Assembly (NCBI GenBank): GCA_009741485.1 | Contig: CM019218.1 | Coordinates: 47,092,766-47,156,765, forward strand | From: Malurus cyaneus samueli | Taxonomy: Eukaryota; Chordata; Aves; Passeriformes; Maluridae | Direction: 5' to 3' | DNA: 64,000 bases | The notes under the pieces: model-generated | What the model saw: the letters and a program-made list of their open reading frames with translations, nothing else | Told to the model about the DNA's origin: nothing | The model's database searches: none | Program-made: the position numbers and the translations under genes | Part shown: positions 1 to 12,290 of the stretch, piece after piece | Layout of the letters: every line of letters starts with the position of its first letter | Position numbering within the stretch: position 1 is the stretch's first letter

Positions 1-2475
1 CAGTCTCATTGTGTTGACAACTCATGGAGCTGTGCTGTGAACATTTCATAGAACCTGAAAAAACAGCCCTCTCCCTCCTTACTTTTTCCCCAGATTTTTT
101 TTCTTTAGCTCCAAAGTTGTGCACTCTGGCTTCCTGCAAGAGACAGAAAATGAAAAGCAAATCTTCACAGCCAAATGAAGATTTGTCCAAACCCAATGGA
201 CTTTTAGTTATGGGACGGACACAGACAACATGCTCTCTGCCATTTCCTACAATGTCAGCCTGAAGAAAGAGGATTATAACAGCAGATTACATCTCAGCAA
301 ACACAATCCTGAGAGCAGGCATTGCCACATCCCCCAGCAAAACATGACACCTACATTAGCCAGCAAATATTGCCCCAGAGTGTCTCCACAGCAGCTACAA
401 TGGCTATGCTTTTCCATCTCCTGCAGCTCTTTCAAGGGGAAGAATTCCTTCAGCCAACCCTGTAGACCAAAAAAAAGATGGCATGAGATGAACCACACAA
501 AGAACTTTAGGAGTTTTTTTTGGAGAGTCCTCTAGAACAGGAGGAATATTCAACCGGCACTGGAAGTTTCTGACAGAAGAGGTAAAAAGGCACTGCTTAC
601 ACTCTTACAGGCACCATCTCTCTCATTCTCCTCTCTATTCTCCTGCAATCAATTCAAAACATGTTTGCAACAATTTTTGTGAGCAACAGGGGAGAGAGGA
701 TCCTTTAAGAGCAAAGTGTTCTAACATGTCTCTTCGGGTATGACATGATCATATAAGATCATATTTGAAGCTAAAGGTTCAAATGAGGAAAATCTCAAGT
801 GCTCCTTCCCTTTCCTTGTTTCTTTTCCTCAGAGGGTCAGTAAAAAATGGAATAAAGGTTTCTAAACTGTCAGAATCACCAACTCTTAGGCTACTGGCTG
901 CAGTTTTAGTTGAAAAAAAAATGGAAGTCACTTTGCAAGAGAGCATCACTGCTATAGAAAGTCTTCTTCTAATTAAAAGTAATTGGCAGCAACTTTGAAA
1001 GACAGCTGTGGACAAAATAATCCATCAGGAGAACGCTACTTATTAGCACAGACTGGTAAAACTAAAATGCCTATGTAAAAGCAGGGCTGATTATTACATA
1101 TTTCAGAGGGACAGGTTAGTTTAATTTCCAAGTTTGAGATACAAAAAAGTTTTAAAAGTGTGAACTGCAATATCCATTTACTGAGAACACAACAAAAATG
1201 TCTAAAACATACAACAAAAGATCTATTAATAATTCAATTTGTAGTAGCCAATCCTATGGTTTTTACACCACAAATATATTTTTCTATAATCACAAAGAGA
1301 ACACTAATTTTGCTGTAGATAAGATTCATATCTAAAAAACAATTTGATGAAGAGTTTTGCCTTTAAATTAAAAATTTGGCTCACTGATAAGGGAACAGTG
1401 AGTAGGACTTCCCAGATGCAGATGAATGCAATCATTTTAAAGGAAGAACAAAAAGAAAAAGTCTAATTCATAGTACCATTTGCAGGAAATAGCATGTGAT
1501 ATATTCTAGGAGATATATTGCTTATGCAAAAAGATACAGTTGTTAAATATGAATATGTTAATCTTAATAGCTTTCATTTTTCTTAGGCTCTCCTATCTTT
1601 CAAAAGATTCTGACTAAGAAAAGGACGGAAGATTTGTTATGATGAAAGTGGCCTAGCTCATCAATGCCTTAATTAAAGGATATGATCAACTTAGAACAGT
1701 TTGTACATAGATACTTAATAGATTGTTTTATCTGTTGTCCTAAGCAGCATTTTTGTAAATATAAATTAAAGGTTTTCGTGGGAAACCACAGTGCATGCAT
1801 TTTGTTTACTTTGTATATTTGACAGATGTTTGGCTTACATAAATTTCACCAGATATTCTCTGTGTAGCACTTCACAAGTGTGTTCTCCAAATCTCATATT
1901 TTGATAGAGCTCCCAAAAAGTAACAATGAGAGAACCCTTATTTCCACTAGAAAAATTGCAATAAATCAGTGAAAAGTGCCTCACAGGCTAAAAGGCAGAG
2001 AGTACCTGCAAGTTCTTTTCACAAAGTTGACAGTATTCATTTCACGTCGCAGTACATTTCAACAGAGATAATTAAACTATTATTTTTGATGCTTCCAGCC
2101 AGTGTATGAGAAAAATACAGACTTGACTGCTAGCCTGAAGAATAGTGTCCAGAAGCATTTTGTTACCCTTGACCTTGTCTGAAAGCTCAGTTTTCAGAGA
2201 CCCCTTGTCATCTGAGAACTTCCTAGCAAAAATGCATTAACAATGAGTTCTGCTCTATATCATCCTGCAACGCCACTCGTCTTGCACAGAAATGAAAACA
2301 AAAATAATAACCCACAATGCCATTTTCTTTTTGTTCCCATGGTCTTTGGTCTTGGTTAATATGCTTATCGAAAAAACATTGGAATATTACCAGCTTTGCT
2401 TGAAATAAGCAATATGGCCTCTTCAAAGAAAATGAAAGGCTGTCCACTTCTCCCTTGATTTAGCTATTTATTTTT

Positions 2476-2496
2476 AAAAAAAAACCCCTTTTTTTT
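2476..2496. repeat. A9-C4-T8 self-complementary run
   Basis: Nine A, four C and eight T follow one another, so eight A:T pairs can form over a four-base loop. It is a simple low-complexity element with no flanking features that suggest a gene or terminator. Confidence 0.6.
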
Positions 2497-5400
2497 CCCT
2501 TCAAATTAAGTAGCCAACTAAAATCATAACTGACAAATCAAAATTGTAGGGCTGAGACTACTATTGATAATTCACCCCAGTAAATTTGACCCCAACACTT
2601 CTTTTCTGTTACGATATTTGCAAGAATATGTTCCAGGAAAAAGTTCTCTGCAGCCTTAGGTATCAGCTACAATCACTGCCACTGATCTGAGAGATTGATC
2701 CATAGCATCTGCTGCCATCTGGACCTCGCCAGGGTCAATGCCATTCATGTGCTTTGATCAATACTGAGAAAAGACATCATTCTTTCTCTGCATCCATGTT
2801 TCTGAGCTATAACTGGAGCTTTTCTGGATTCTTCTGTCACGCAAGTTGGGGACATAGTTAGACCTTTCCCTGCCCTCAGAGGCCATTCCAATGCAGCACT
2901 TACACCTATCTGCTATGGCAGATTTTCCTGACCTGTATTTAAGCAGTAAGACGTGACAGGTAGTGCATTTTCTGAGGATTATTATATGCCTTGGGTAGTG
3001 TGGTAAGGTAAGAAGTCGTGTCTTTTTGCTGTTATGGAATGGAATTTTTAAATCAAAAGGGAGAGGGAGAAAGAGTCAGAGTCCTGCACTTAAAGGCCAT
3101 TATTGGCACAGGCATGAAATCATTGACAGCCAGTCAGGGAGCTCTGTCTTCAAATTCTTAAAGCCACTCCATAAACACAATCAAAGGAGAATTTTACCTC
3201 CAAACTTTGCATGAATACTGCAGTGAGAACTTACAGTGGACTGTATGCCTATTTTTTCTTCAAATATCAATAAATCTGTATACAACTAAGGCAAGGCTTT
3301 GATTACTTTTGCTTTAATAGTGTGAAGTGGTCAGGGTTTTAATATGATTAAGTGCTACCTCTGCATGCAAAGCTTGATATTTAATCCCCACGTCAGTGAC
3401 TATTAAATATAAAATTACAGGATGAAGCATTTACTGGAGTTTTTGTTGAGGTTTTTCTAAGAACTTGAGCACACTTTCCTGCTTTCTAGAAAATTACTGC
3501 TAAAATCACTCAAAGCAAAATGTTAGGCTGATGAATATGCAGATAACTGTGTTTGAATGCAGGAAAATTATTTACCCAATTTTTTTTTTAGTAAAAATTT
3601 CAGGTGAGTTTTCTTTTGCTTATCTGTTGAGCTACACATACTACGCAATGCAGTTGTGTTGGCTTTTTTCACATACTGTGAATATAAATTAAAAATCAGC
3701 TGGGGTTTTCCTGGTCACTTTCATTTGGTATCAGCAATATGAAAAAGAAGAGATTTTGAATTCAGCAAAATCATTAATGAAATTAGAACCAGGAATACAA
3801 TAACACTAACTACTTTCTCAGATCTCTGCCCAGGTGACATGAGACCCTAAATTTACCCTAAAACACCAAGTTTTCTAAATTTCTTTTTATTATTTTGCTT
3901 GGATTTTGTTATTTGCAGTGAGAAATCAGAATTTAGAATGCAAAATTCCTTCCAATTAGGTTTTCAAGCTAATACATAACTCCCTGCACATCTCCTGTCA
4001 TTCCCCAATCCTTTATTATGAAAGGTCAAAAGAAACTTCTCCCTCTGGTTTATGACATATAATTTTATCATCGGGATAAACTAAAATTAAGCTCATAGTC
4101 TGCAATCTCATTTAACCAAAATAAATTATCCTACATTGAGCCAGCATTTCCATCAGGGTTCTGCAGCCATTATTCAGGACTTGGCCCTTCACAGAGTTAG
4201 GTCATGATGGATGCTGGCCACAAACATTCCAGGAATTCAGAAACCACAGAACCCAACTTCACTGGGGGAGAAAAAGGTTGTTTTCCTACAGCTGGTAACA
4301 TTGGCTTTCATTTGACACTTTCCCTGAAACTGCCCAGAGAATGGATGTGCCAGAGGATGGATGTGCCACATCATGTCACCAAACTTAGGTCAGAACATCT
4401 TTACAAAACAAGGAGGTTCGTTTCCTAATTTTCTCTTCTGATCAAGGAGTGCGCTCCTAAATGTGCTGTGGCACGTGAGAATGGAGAACAACTGGGAACC
4501 TTACGACCAGATGCACACTTTTCTTGAGAAATACTGTTCTACAAAGAAATTCAGATTGTGTAATGTTGCCAGTAAAGCATGAGTAAGACAGACAAAATTC
4601 TAGTAATATCTTTCAAAATACAATTTCTCTTTATCTGTAGATAGGCCAGTATTCCTGGTAATTTTCAGCTCTCAGAGTTTGGGAAAGAAATTTTCTCTTA
4701 GTCACTTAATAAGTGAAGTCCTGACATTCTCTGAATTCTTACAGACTTTTGTTTGGGTTTTTTTCTAAAGAAGGGAATTCAAGAGAAAAAGCATCTTTGC
4801 TTTTCTCTACGGATCTAAAATACATTTATCATTGCTGAAGGTTTGTCACTAAATTAACATGTAATAATCAAAACAAAAACCTAAGCAAATTGAACAAGGA
4901 CTCTGGTAGTACCTGAAGCACATTCACACATTTGCAGTGCTCCAACAGACTTCTATTACGCTGTTGTATCTTGAATAAAATTGCCTACAACAGAACTTTC
5001 CAACTAAAGTTATGTCACACCAGAAGTTACGTCTCATCTTTTTCTTAACCTCCTTAGATCTTCCTCTATTGACTGCCTTATTGAGCTGAAACTTACACAT
5101 GAATCTAAGATGACTTGCCTTAAAACAAACAGTTACAGGACTAATTCTAGGTCTGCAAGTATTTTAAGTGAAGAAACAGCAAATATTGTGAGAATCAGAG
5201 TGAGGGGAAGAAGCGAGAAATAAACAGTAAAAAATAGTAACACATGAGCAAGAAAAATACTAGGTGTAAAATAAAGAGAGTTTTCTGGGCTTGCCACAAA
5301 AAACTACAAAATTCCCTGGGTTCAGAAGGATCACATTCATGGTATTTTATTTTCCATCCATCTTTAATCAGATATTGTCAGTTGTAGCTAGTGTACTCAG

Positions 5401-6253
5401 TATGCTCTTTGCAAACCAAAGGGGAGCAATCAAAAATGTTCTCCTCTCACCATTTTGCACAGAATAGTGGATTCCAGATTCAGGTTAAACTGCCAAACAC
5501 CAGGCTTTGCTGTTTTAGCTTCAGACACACAATGCACAGTGTTGAGCATCTGTTAGCATGAAACTACACACATCAGTTACCATTCACCATTCACACTTGC
5601 AGGGAGTGGATGGATCAGAGTGTGACTCTTAGTTACTTTTTTACAGACATAAATTTTATATATTTTCAAAACAAATTTTCTTCAGCTTGAATAGAGATTT
5701 AAAGACATTTCCATAACACATATTACTCATACAAAGTAAGAGCCTTAATAGTTTTCAGTGCAACACCCACACAGCTTCAGAATTCAGTAACAAATGGGTT
5801 TAAATGCAATTTTTTAATGGCCCGTTAAGGACTGAGGCATCTTTTATCTGAATTTGGTTCCTTAAGAGAATTCATTACCTTTAGATTGGACAATGTGATG
5901 AAGAATCTATTTTTCAGGCCTTTTACTTGGATGGGAACCAGTGTGCTTCTACAGAAGAGCATTGAATAATCATGTGCAAACTAGGACCACCCAACATCTG
6001 TCTACATTCACTGGGAAGTCAGTTTTATATTCCTCTGCAAAAGGACTTGCAGGAAATTTATACCGAATACATGGGTGGGGTGGGATAGAATCCTTCCTCT
6101 TTGCTTAATCACATTCAGGGAAAAGCGATGATCCATTTTGTCTGGTTCGCTCCATTACTTTTTCTAAAATTAACTCACATCTGACATTATAACATATGTT
6201 AAATATTATGTAAGTGGTCTGTTCTATATTTGGTTTATTCAGTCATAAATCCT

Positions 6254-6272
6254 GGCATGCACGCACACACAC
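6254..6272. repeat. Alternating purine-pyrimidine CA-rich run
   Basis: A short run that alternates purine and pyrimidine (GCATGCACGCAC followed by CA units) lies just left of the assembly gap. Alternating tracts of this kind are unstable microsatellites and can adopt left-handed DNA. It probably contributed to the assembly break. Confidence 0.55.
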
Positions 6273-6281
6273 AAAATAGTG

Positions 6282-6291
6282 NNNNNNNNNN
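6282..6291. other. Assembly gap, 10 N
   Basis: Ten N characters sit between a CA-rich run and an A-rich segment. The round length suggests a placeholder rather than a measured size, so the true number of missing bases is unknown. The simple-repeat flanks point to microsatellite-driven loss of assembly continuity. Confidence 0.98.
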
Positions 6292-8437
6292 AAGAAAAAA
6301 GCCCACACTAAAAACCCCCACAACCTTGTGCAGAAAAAATGAAATTGGTAAAAGTTGGATTATTCCTCCCAAGTTCATTAAGGAGCTGTAATAATCCACT
6401 GACATAAAAACTCACCAGACTTTATCCACCAGGGAAAATATTTTGCAGGTGGATATGGTCTTTTACTTTGTAGAAATGGAATTTTCACAGTCCAGGAGAG
6501 CTTAAGAGCTACAGTTATTTATGCTGAAATAGGCTCCAGTCTGGCATGACCAAGATGAGTCTATGAGCATGTGAAAGGCAGCACAAAATGGTCACACGAA
6601 TTAGGAGCTCCTTCCTTCTCTTTCTTACTGTTCTTATTTTCTACTGGTTTCCAGTCATCTCTGTAACTGATAGCAAATTTTGGTTTTCGGAACCAGTCTT
6701 CCAGCTTTCCCAGCATATTTCCCCAAAAGCTGTGCACCATTTACTATGAGACTTCTAACACTGTCTTGTATCAACATTATTGGTTTCATTTGATTTGGCA
6801 CGGCTGAAATAAAATAGAGACACTGAATTATATGCAGAACACCATTTTTATTCTGAGGCCTCTGACTTTTCTTTCTAACCAGTGTTTTGAACTATTTAAG
6901 AGAAGGATTTCATGCCACAAATGCCTGCATAGGTGTAATGAACATAGGGTCTAACAGTTACAAAATTGTCTGACAGCAAGAGGTAGCATAAAAAGTCTGT
7001 CTTCCCTTCTGCTCTTCAAATTCCATTTTCTGAAAATAGCTTGAAAGAACTTGCTTACAGGAGTGGCCCTCAAAGGACAGACACAGCTAAAGCAGAGACA
7101 GCAGCAACGACGGGTTCAAAGTTGGTAGAGAAATTTCAACCAGCTGACACCAAGGTGCCTAAATATCTTCAACAGAAGAGTTAGACTGTCCAGTCACTCG
7201 GTTTTAGGAGTTGCCATGGGCAGGAACAAGTAGGGAGTGAGATATTGTCTAGCACGGGGCTCTGAACCAAGCACTGATCACACAAGAGCAGCTGGCATCC
7301 AGCTCTTCTCCTGGCAGCTCCCAAGGCTCGATTCTCAGGAAGGTGTGCCTGACATTTCCTTGTACAGCTCCTCAAAACTGTGGGTGTGTTTCTTTGGTAT
7401 GGATGTCAATCCCTGTGGCTCCAGACTCAAGCTTTTCCTGTGCTTTCTGATGGTATCTCCTTGTCTGAGGAACAAAATGTTGTCTGGGTATTTCAGAAAC
7501 ACAGAATACAAAGATCCATACTTTAGCAAGTAATTAACAAACTGTGAATCATCAGGAAGGGGATCTCTGTAATTAATTAATCCCTCTTATCAGAAGCCCT
7601 AAACTGAGAGATCAGTTGTTAAAATGTGAACAAAACCACAGGTAAAAAGAATTTTTATGTAGCAAAAGTTATCCCAAAATCTGCATTTACATCTCCCTTA
7701 TATCAAATTATCTCATACCTATAATTATCTCCTACTTCCCTGTTTATTTCTGAATAGAAGTAAATCCAAGCCACATTTAATTACTACTCCTCTTGGTCAC
7801 TGGTCCTGAAAAATCCAACTTTATAGGGTTTAAAGCCACAAAGAAATTTTCGTATGCCAAGGTTCACACTGAGATACAGCAAAGTACCAAAAGACTTACC
7901 CTGACCCTCATAACAAAGCAGGGCATTGTGAGAGCCTGATTATATTTATCATCAATTCAGGACTGAATGGAAGGTTCATATTCTAAAGTGATTCTGTCAT
8001 GCTGTACTACTGTAAAAATAATGGAAAACAGTGCCACCATTGTTTGGAATGAGAAATAGTCTGATTTCTTCTTGGTGCAATAAGACAGACGACGGTCTAA
8101 CAGGATGGCTCTGAGCATCAGAGATCCCATTTTAGCCAGCACAGGCTGCAGGAATGAGAATTAAGCATGTAGTAAGATGTTTTATCTTGCTTGACAGGCA
8201 GTTGGGCCTTCCACAAATTTAATTTTCTCACTATCATATGAGACACTTCAAATACAGCCAGTGTGGAGTTCCCAGTCCTGGTGTGGATGGTTTTTATGAA
8301 TTGGTACTACCTAAGATATTTTGCCAGAACAAAATCTACCCTTTAGTCCCTGCTAAAAGATAGTTTTCCATTTTCTTGTTACCCAAATTCAGCCAGAGCC
8401 ACTTGCACGGCCTGTTTCTTGAGTATGTGGAAAGTAG
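6292..8437. other. Noncoding stretch with one slightly GC-richer pocket
   Basis: No gene is seen. The segment about 7180-7440 is GC-richer than its surroundings and has short open frames on both strands, none over 100 codons and none recognisable. Inside it, 7210-7220 reads GTTGCCATGGG, whose first ten bases match the palindromic RFX X-box consensus. The rest is AT-rich sequence without a repeat I can name. Confidence 0.55.
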
Positions 8438-8511
8438 ACTACTACTATTATTATTATTATTATAATATTATTATTACTATTACTATTACTATTACTATTA
8501 TTATTATTATT
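8438..8511. repeat. ATT/ACT trinucleotide microsatellite
   Basis: About 74 bp made almost wholly of ATT and ACT units, with one TAATATT interruption in the middle. The mixture of two related triplets suggests point mutation and partial homogenisation of one ancestral array. It should be length-polymorphic. No coding frame crosses it. Confidence 0.95.
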
Positions 8512-8587
8512 CACTGACCTAATACTGATCTATTGTTGCCTAGTGAGAGGGAAGGGAGCTAATGATCATAGGAGGGAGAGCAGAGAT

Positions 8588-8633
8588 TAAAGAGATAATA
8601 TTGGAAAAACTAAAGAGATAATATTGGAAAAAC
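8588..8633. repeat. Perfect 23-bp tandem duplication
   Basis: The unit taaagagataatattggaa plus aaac occurs twice head to tail (8588-8610 and 8611-8633) with no mismatch. Perfect identity in sequence with no other sign of constraint suggests a recent duplication by slippage or templated repair. An assembly artefact is possible but unlikely at this length. Confidence 0.95.
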
Positions 8634-11600
8634 AACACTGAAGAGCAATAGCCTGAAAGAATGAGATAGGTAAATATCTAGATAACGAAAAAAAAGGAAT
8701 CAAGAGTCTTGCTTTGACTTAAAAATAAGATTGTTACCATTAAGAAATCTGCTATAACATCTTATGAACAGATCTCATAATGTCAAAAGAGACTACGCAT
8801 TCAGGTTTTACATATAAAAATATCTTTCTGTTACAGCATCACAGCTCACTGTGGAGGAAAAAAAGTGTAAAACTCCCATAAACTTGTAAATTAAAATGAC
8901 AGAGTAAATTATTTCTTTTAAATCTCTGCAAAGTATATTTAATGCACAATTTGAAATCACAGGAGGCATTAAAAAAAATGAATATTTGCAGTATGGAACA
9001 AGTGAAAGGAATGAAATTAAGCCTGGGTGGGTAGCATAAGTAGGGTGGAGTGACAATGATGAAGAATTATACAAGGAAGAAGGGAGCTCACTAGGTCCTT
9101 AAATAGTTCACATCCAGATGCGTCAATATTTAAATTTCCTTCAAATGCATAGAAGATTTTTTAAGAAAATGTAATTTTTATTGAAGGCGTGGGATGGAGA
9201 GCGCAGGAAAAGGAGTAGAAGCAGCCACAGGGTAGATGACACCTAAACCAGGCATTCAGACTTTGTTCCATTTCACTGAAATTACCCCTCTCCACCCTGG
9301 CCCCGACTGACAGATATTCATGGACACACAGACAGCAAACAACACGCACAGCAGGCTGAAAAAAAGCTGCTGCCATACCAAAACCTGCAAAAGGACCTTT
9401 TTAATAGCCTTGTGAGCAAGGTAACTGCTGAGGAGCAAAATCACAACCTTTTTGCCAGCTATTAAACTCAAATCAACAAAGCTTCTCTAGCCCAAGCAAA
9501 ATGAAATCATATTCAAGAAATAAAACCAAAAAAGCAGCATATCTGCTATAGGGTTCCAGCCAAAACATCCTTCTACTGCTTTCAGTCACTTTCTCATTTA
9601 TCACCTACTTGATTTAAGACACAGTGTGCCTTGAAGCTCTTCGTTAAAGGCTTTGTTTACACTCAGAAACTCTATTGCCCAGTGGTTCTGATGCAACAAA
9701 AGAAGTGTAATCCCCCCTTCCCTGAGATACAGACCCTCTTCCTCTGTAAATACACTTTTATCTGTCTAGCTTCATACCAAACAGAAGCAAACAGCTGTCA
9801 GAGACATCTACATTCACACACGAGTTATTTCATTTGCTATCACCAAAAAGAATCCAATCTGAAACATCTTTCTGTGTCCCTAACTAGCTTTACCAGAAAG
9901 CAACATACACAGGCCACCTTAAGGCAGATAAAGTTGTATGTATGAAGACATGTATCCTAAAACCATTTTTATTTTCCAGAAAATGTTTAGTCAAAAATGA
10001 GGAAATAATTAAATTCTGCTGAAAACACAATAATACCAATTGTAACAGTTTTGGGGTTTTTTTAGAAGTCTCCTGCAATGGAATAATTTAAAAATTAAAA
10101 AGTTAAAACACAGCTCCAGAGAGACCAATAATCACACTGGTTATGAAATACTCAGGAAGAGGTAAATTTCACAAACCCACACCCAGAAAAAGAAAACATT
10201 ATCCAACATTAGCAATGCTCTACTTATATACCATGTCCTCAAAAGTCTAATCTGAATAGATGCAATTGACGGACAACAGCTCAATGCCACCTTCAAATGA
10301 AGTCCATCAGTTCAAGAATATATGCAAACCACATCTTTGTATTTCTCAGTAATAATTTCTAAGTAATTATGATGTTCTTGGCAGATTTCCTATTTTTACT
10401 TATACAGGATTCTTGGAGTATTGGATTCCTATAGCAGAGTACAGCAGAAAAATCTGTTCACGTTTGATCTCCCGTTCACTTGTACGCAGAGGTTTGCTGA
10501 AAGCAGGATCAAAGATTATTCAACTTTTTTTCTTTTCCTGTTTTCCCCGATGACAACTCCACACCAGCATTTTTTTTTCCTATTGGGCAGCAAATTATTT
10601 TGTACTAGCCAACACCGATCTGAATTTGTGAAGGTAATTAGCAAAATGTCTACAGGTATAGAGCAAATTAAGCAATACACAATTTTCCAAGAATGTTAAA
10701 ATTCAAGTAAACTCTGAGAAATTAAGCTCTCAAAGGCAAAGGAATCCTATGAATCTGAATTCCACTATTTTGTGCTGGCATTGTTAAAATAGGTTTCATC
10801 TGACATGGCTATAGTTTTGTACTGGTTGTGCACTATTTTTCTTTTCTAGAATGCAAAACATGTAGGTTAAATGAAGTCAGTGATAAGCAGTGACTGTACA
10901 TTGATATAGTATTTATCTTTACATGCTTGTGCATTTGTAATTAAAAGGAAGAAAACTGGATTTGTTGTTTCAGTACAAAACAAAATATTGAAAACTGGTT
11001 TGGTTCTGGTTCTCTTGAACAAAATATGGTGGTTCTGGAAGGCCACAGCTTTTACAGATCTAATGCAACTATAAACAAGCACCCAGGAAATCTGTACTGT
11101 GGATGGACGTAGCAATACATTTTTCAAAGGAAGTAACTAGAAAGGGGAAATAAATTTTATTGTCTATTTCAAGTGCCCTCCAGATCCTTAGTAAGCTTTA
11201 AAATTGTGACATTCAATATCTTGCATTCAGTATTTTGATGTGTTCCAGTAAATAGCACAGTCCTGTAACAGGAGAATATCTTGGTCAGTTCTATTGCTAC
11301 AAATATGATATGTTAAAATGAAAGAGAGAGGAGGGGGAAAAAAGTCGATAAAATGTAAATTACATCAAATAATAAATCAAAGACCTAATGTCTGACATTT
11401 AGATTTCTGGTGGTCCATATGTTTTACATATTATGAAACCATCCCCATAAACAATTCTTGCTAAGGAATACAATTCACATTCTTCCTAAGCCATCCTATC
11501 TCATTTGTTTACAGTTTTCTTCTCAACAGCTTCATTAAATTGAAGACAGCATGAGCAAGTTGAAACAATTCATAAAGGAAAAAAAAGATCTCTATTAAAT

Positions 11601-11936
11601 AATGTCAACATCAAAGGCAACAATAAGTAATTTCCTGCAAAGGGAAGGCTGTGAAAGCATCTTTTGAGCTGGTTAAAAACTGGCAATTATCAATTTCATT
11701 TTGACATGAATGAGAGGGAGGAATGTTCTGTACATGCTTTAATCTTCTAACATATATTTTATAACAAAAAAAAATTCAAATCACCTTAAGATACATTTGG
11801 TGAATATTTAACTAAGTCTGTACTAGCACAAACAGGTTTGCACCACTGAAAGCATTATGTCTAATGTCTTTGCTTTATCCTTTAGGTTTTGTTAGCAGAA
11901 AATGGTCTAGTATTTATTTAGGAAAAAATATTTCAG
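8634..11936. other. Noncoding AT-rich stretch, nothing identified
   Basis: The longest frames are around 100 codons, low in complexity and unlike any protein I know. No paired splice signals, named repeat or GC-rich pocket was seen. Confidence 0.55.
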
Positions 11937-11939
11937 TTG

Positions 11940-12290
11940 GGAAGAGGCTGTTGCTGCATGAAAAGAATACAGCAGGAAGCTTTTTCCCGAGCTGGGTCTG
12001 AGAGGTTGTTCAAAAGAGTGTTGGGGAAGAGATGCATCAGTGCTCTGCCAGGGGCAGACTCCTTTCCAAAGGGCTCCAGCAATCCAGGAAAATGGAACGA
12101 GGTAAAGAAGATGGGGATATCTTCAGTGGAAACTCAGGAGAACAGTGTGGAGGGGTGAGAGCACCATTTCAGGAGGCAGCAGCTTTTTGCAGGGGTGCAG
12201 CTCTATCACCGTGTGCGTGGGCAAGGGGCTGCTCACGTCACAAAGAGAAAACGCTCGTGTGTCACCTTTGCTTGCTGCTGTAAGGCCCAC
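11940..12290. promoter_or_regulatory. GC-richer pocket with EGR-like and CRE-like motifs; candidate regulatory element
   Basis: This segment is clearly richer in G+C and CpG than the several kilobases on either side. It contains GCGTGGGC at 12215-12222, which matches eight of nine bases of the EGR-family consensus. Eleven bases on, TCACGTCA at 12233-12240 (TGACGTGA on the minus strand) differs by one base from the palindromic CREB/ATF element. Frames are open across much of the pocket, as expected from higher GC. A weak exon reading is also possible: AG before 12056, donor gtaaag after about 12100. I favour a cis-regulatory element over a gene, from composition and motifs only. Confidence 0.3.

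Larger units (their letters stand above)
1..6281. other. Noncoding AT-rich stretch, no gene seen
   Basis: No reading frame here exceeds about 100 codons, and none shows a recognisable domain or a matching pair of splice sites around it. Two strong pyrimidine tracts end in AG (tract 68-91 with AG at 92-93; tract 803-830 with AG at 831-832), but neither is followed within 200 bp by a convincing donor, so I do not call exons. A run A9-CCCC-T8 at 2476-2496 can fold on itself. A 12-bp direct repeat (atggatgtgcca) occurs at 4341-4352 and 4357-4368. I see no interspersed repeat that I can name. The stretch fits intergenic or deep intronic DNA. Confidence 0.6.

Noticed and set aside
831..1000. Exon after the strong CT-rich acceptor at 803-832
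   Set aside because: No acceptable donor within the next 200 bp in any open frame.
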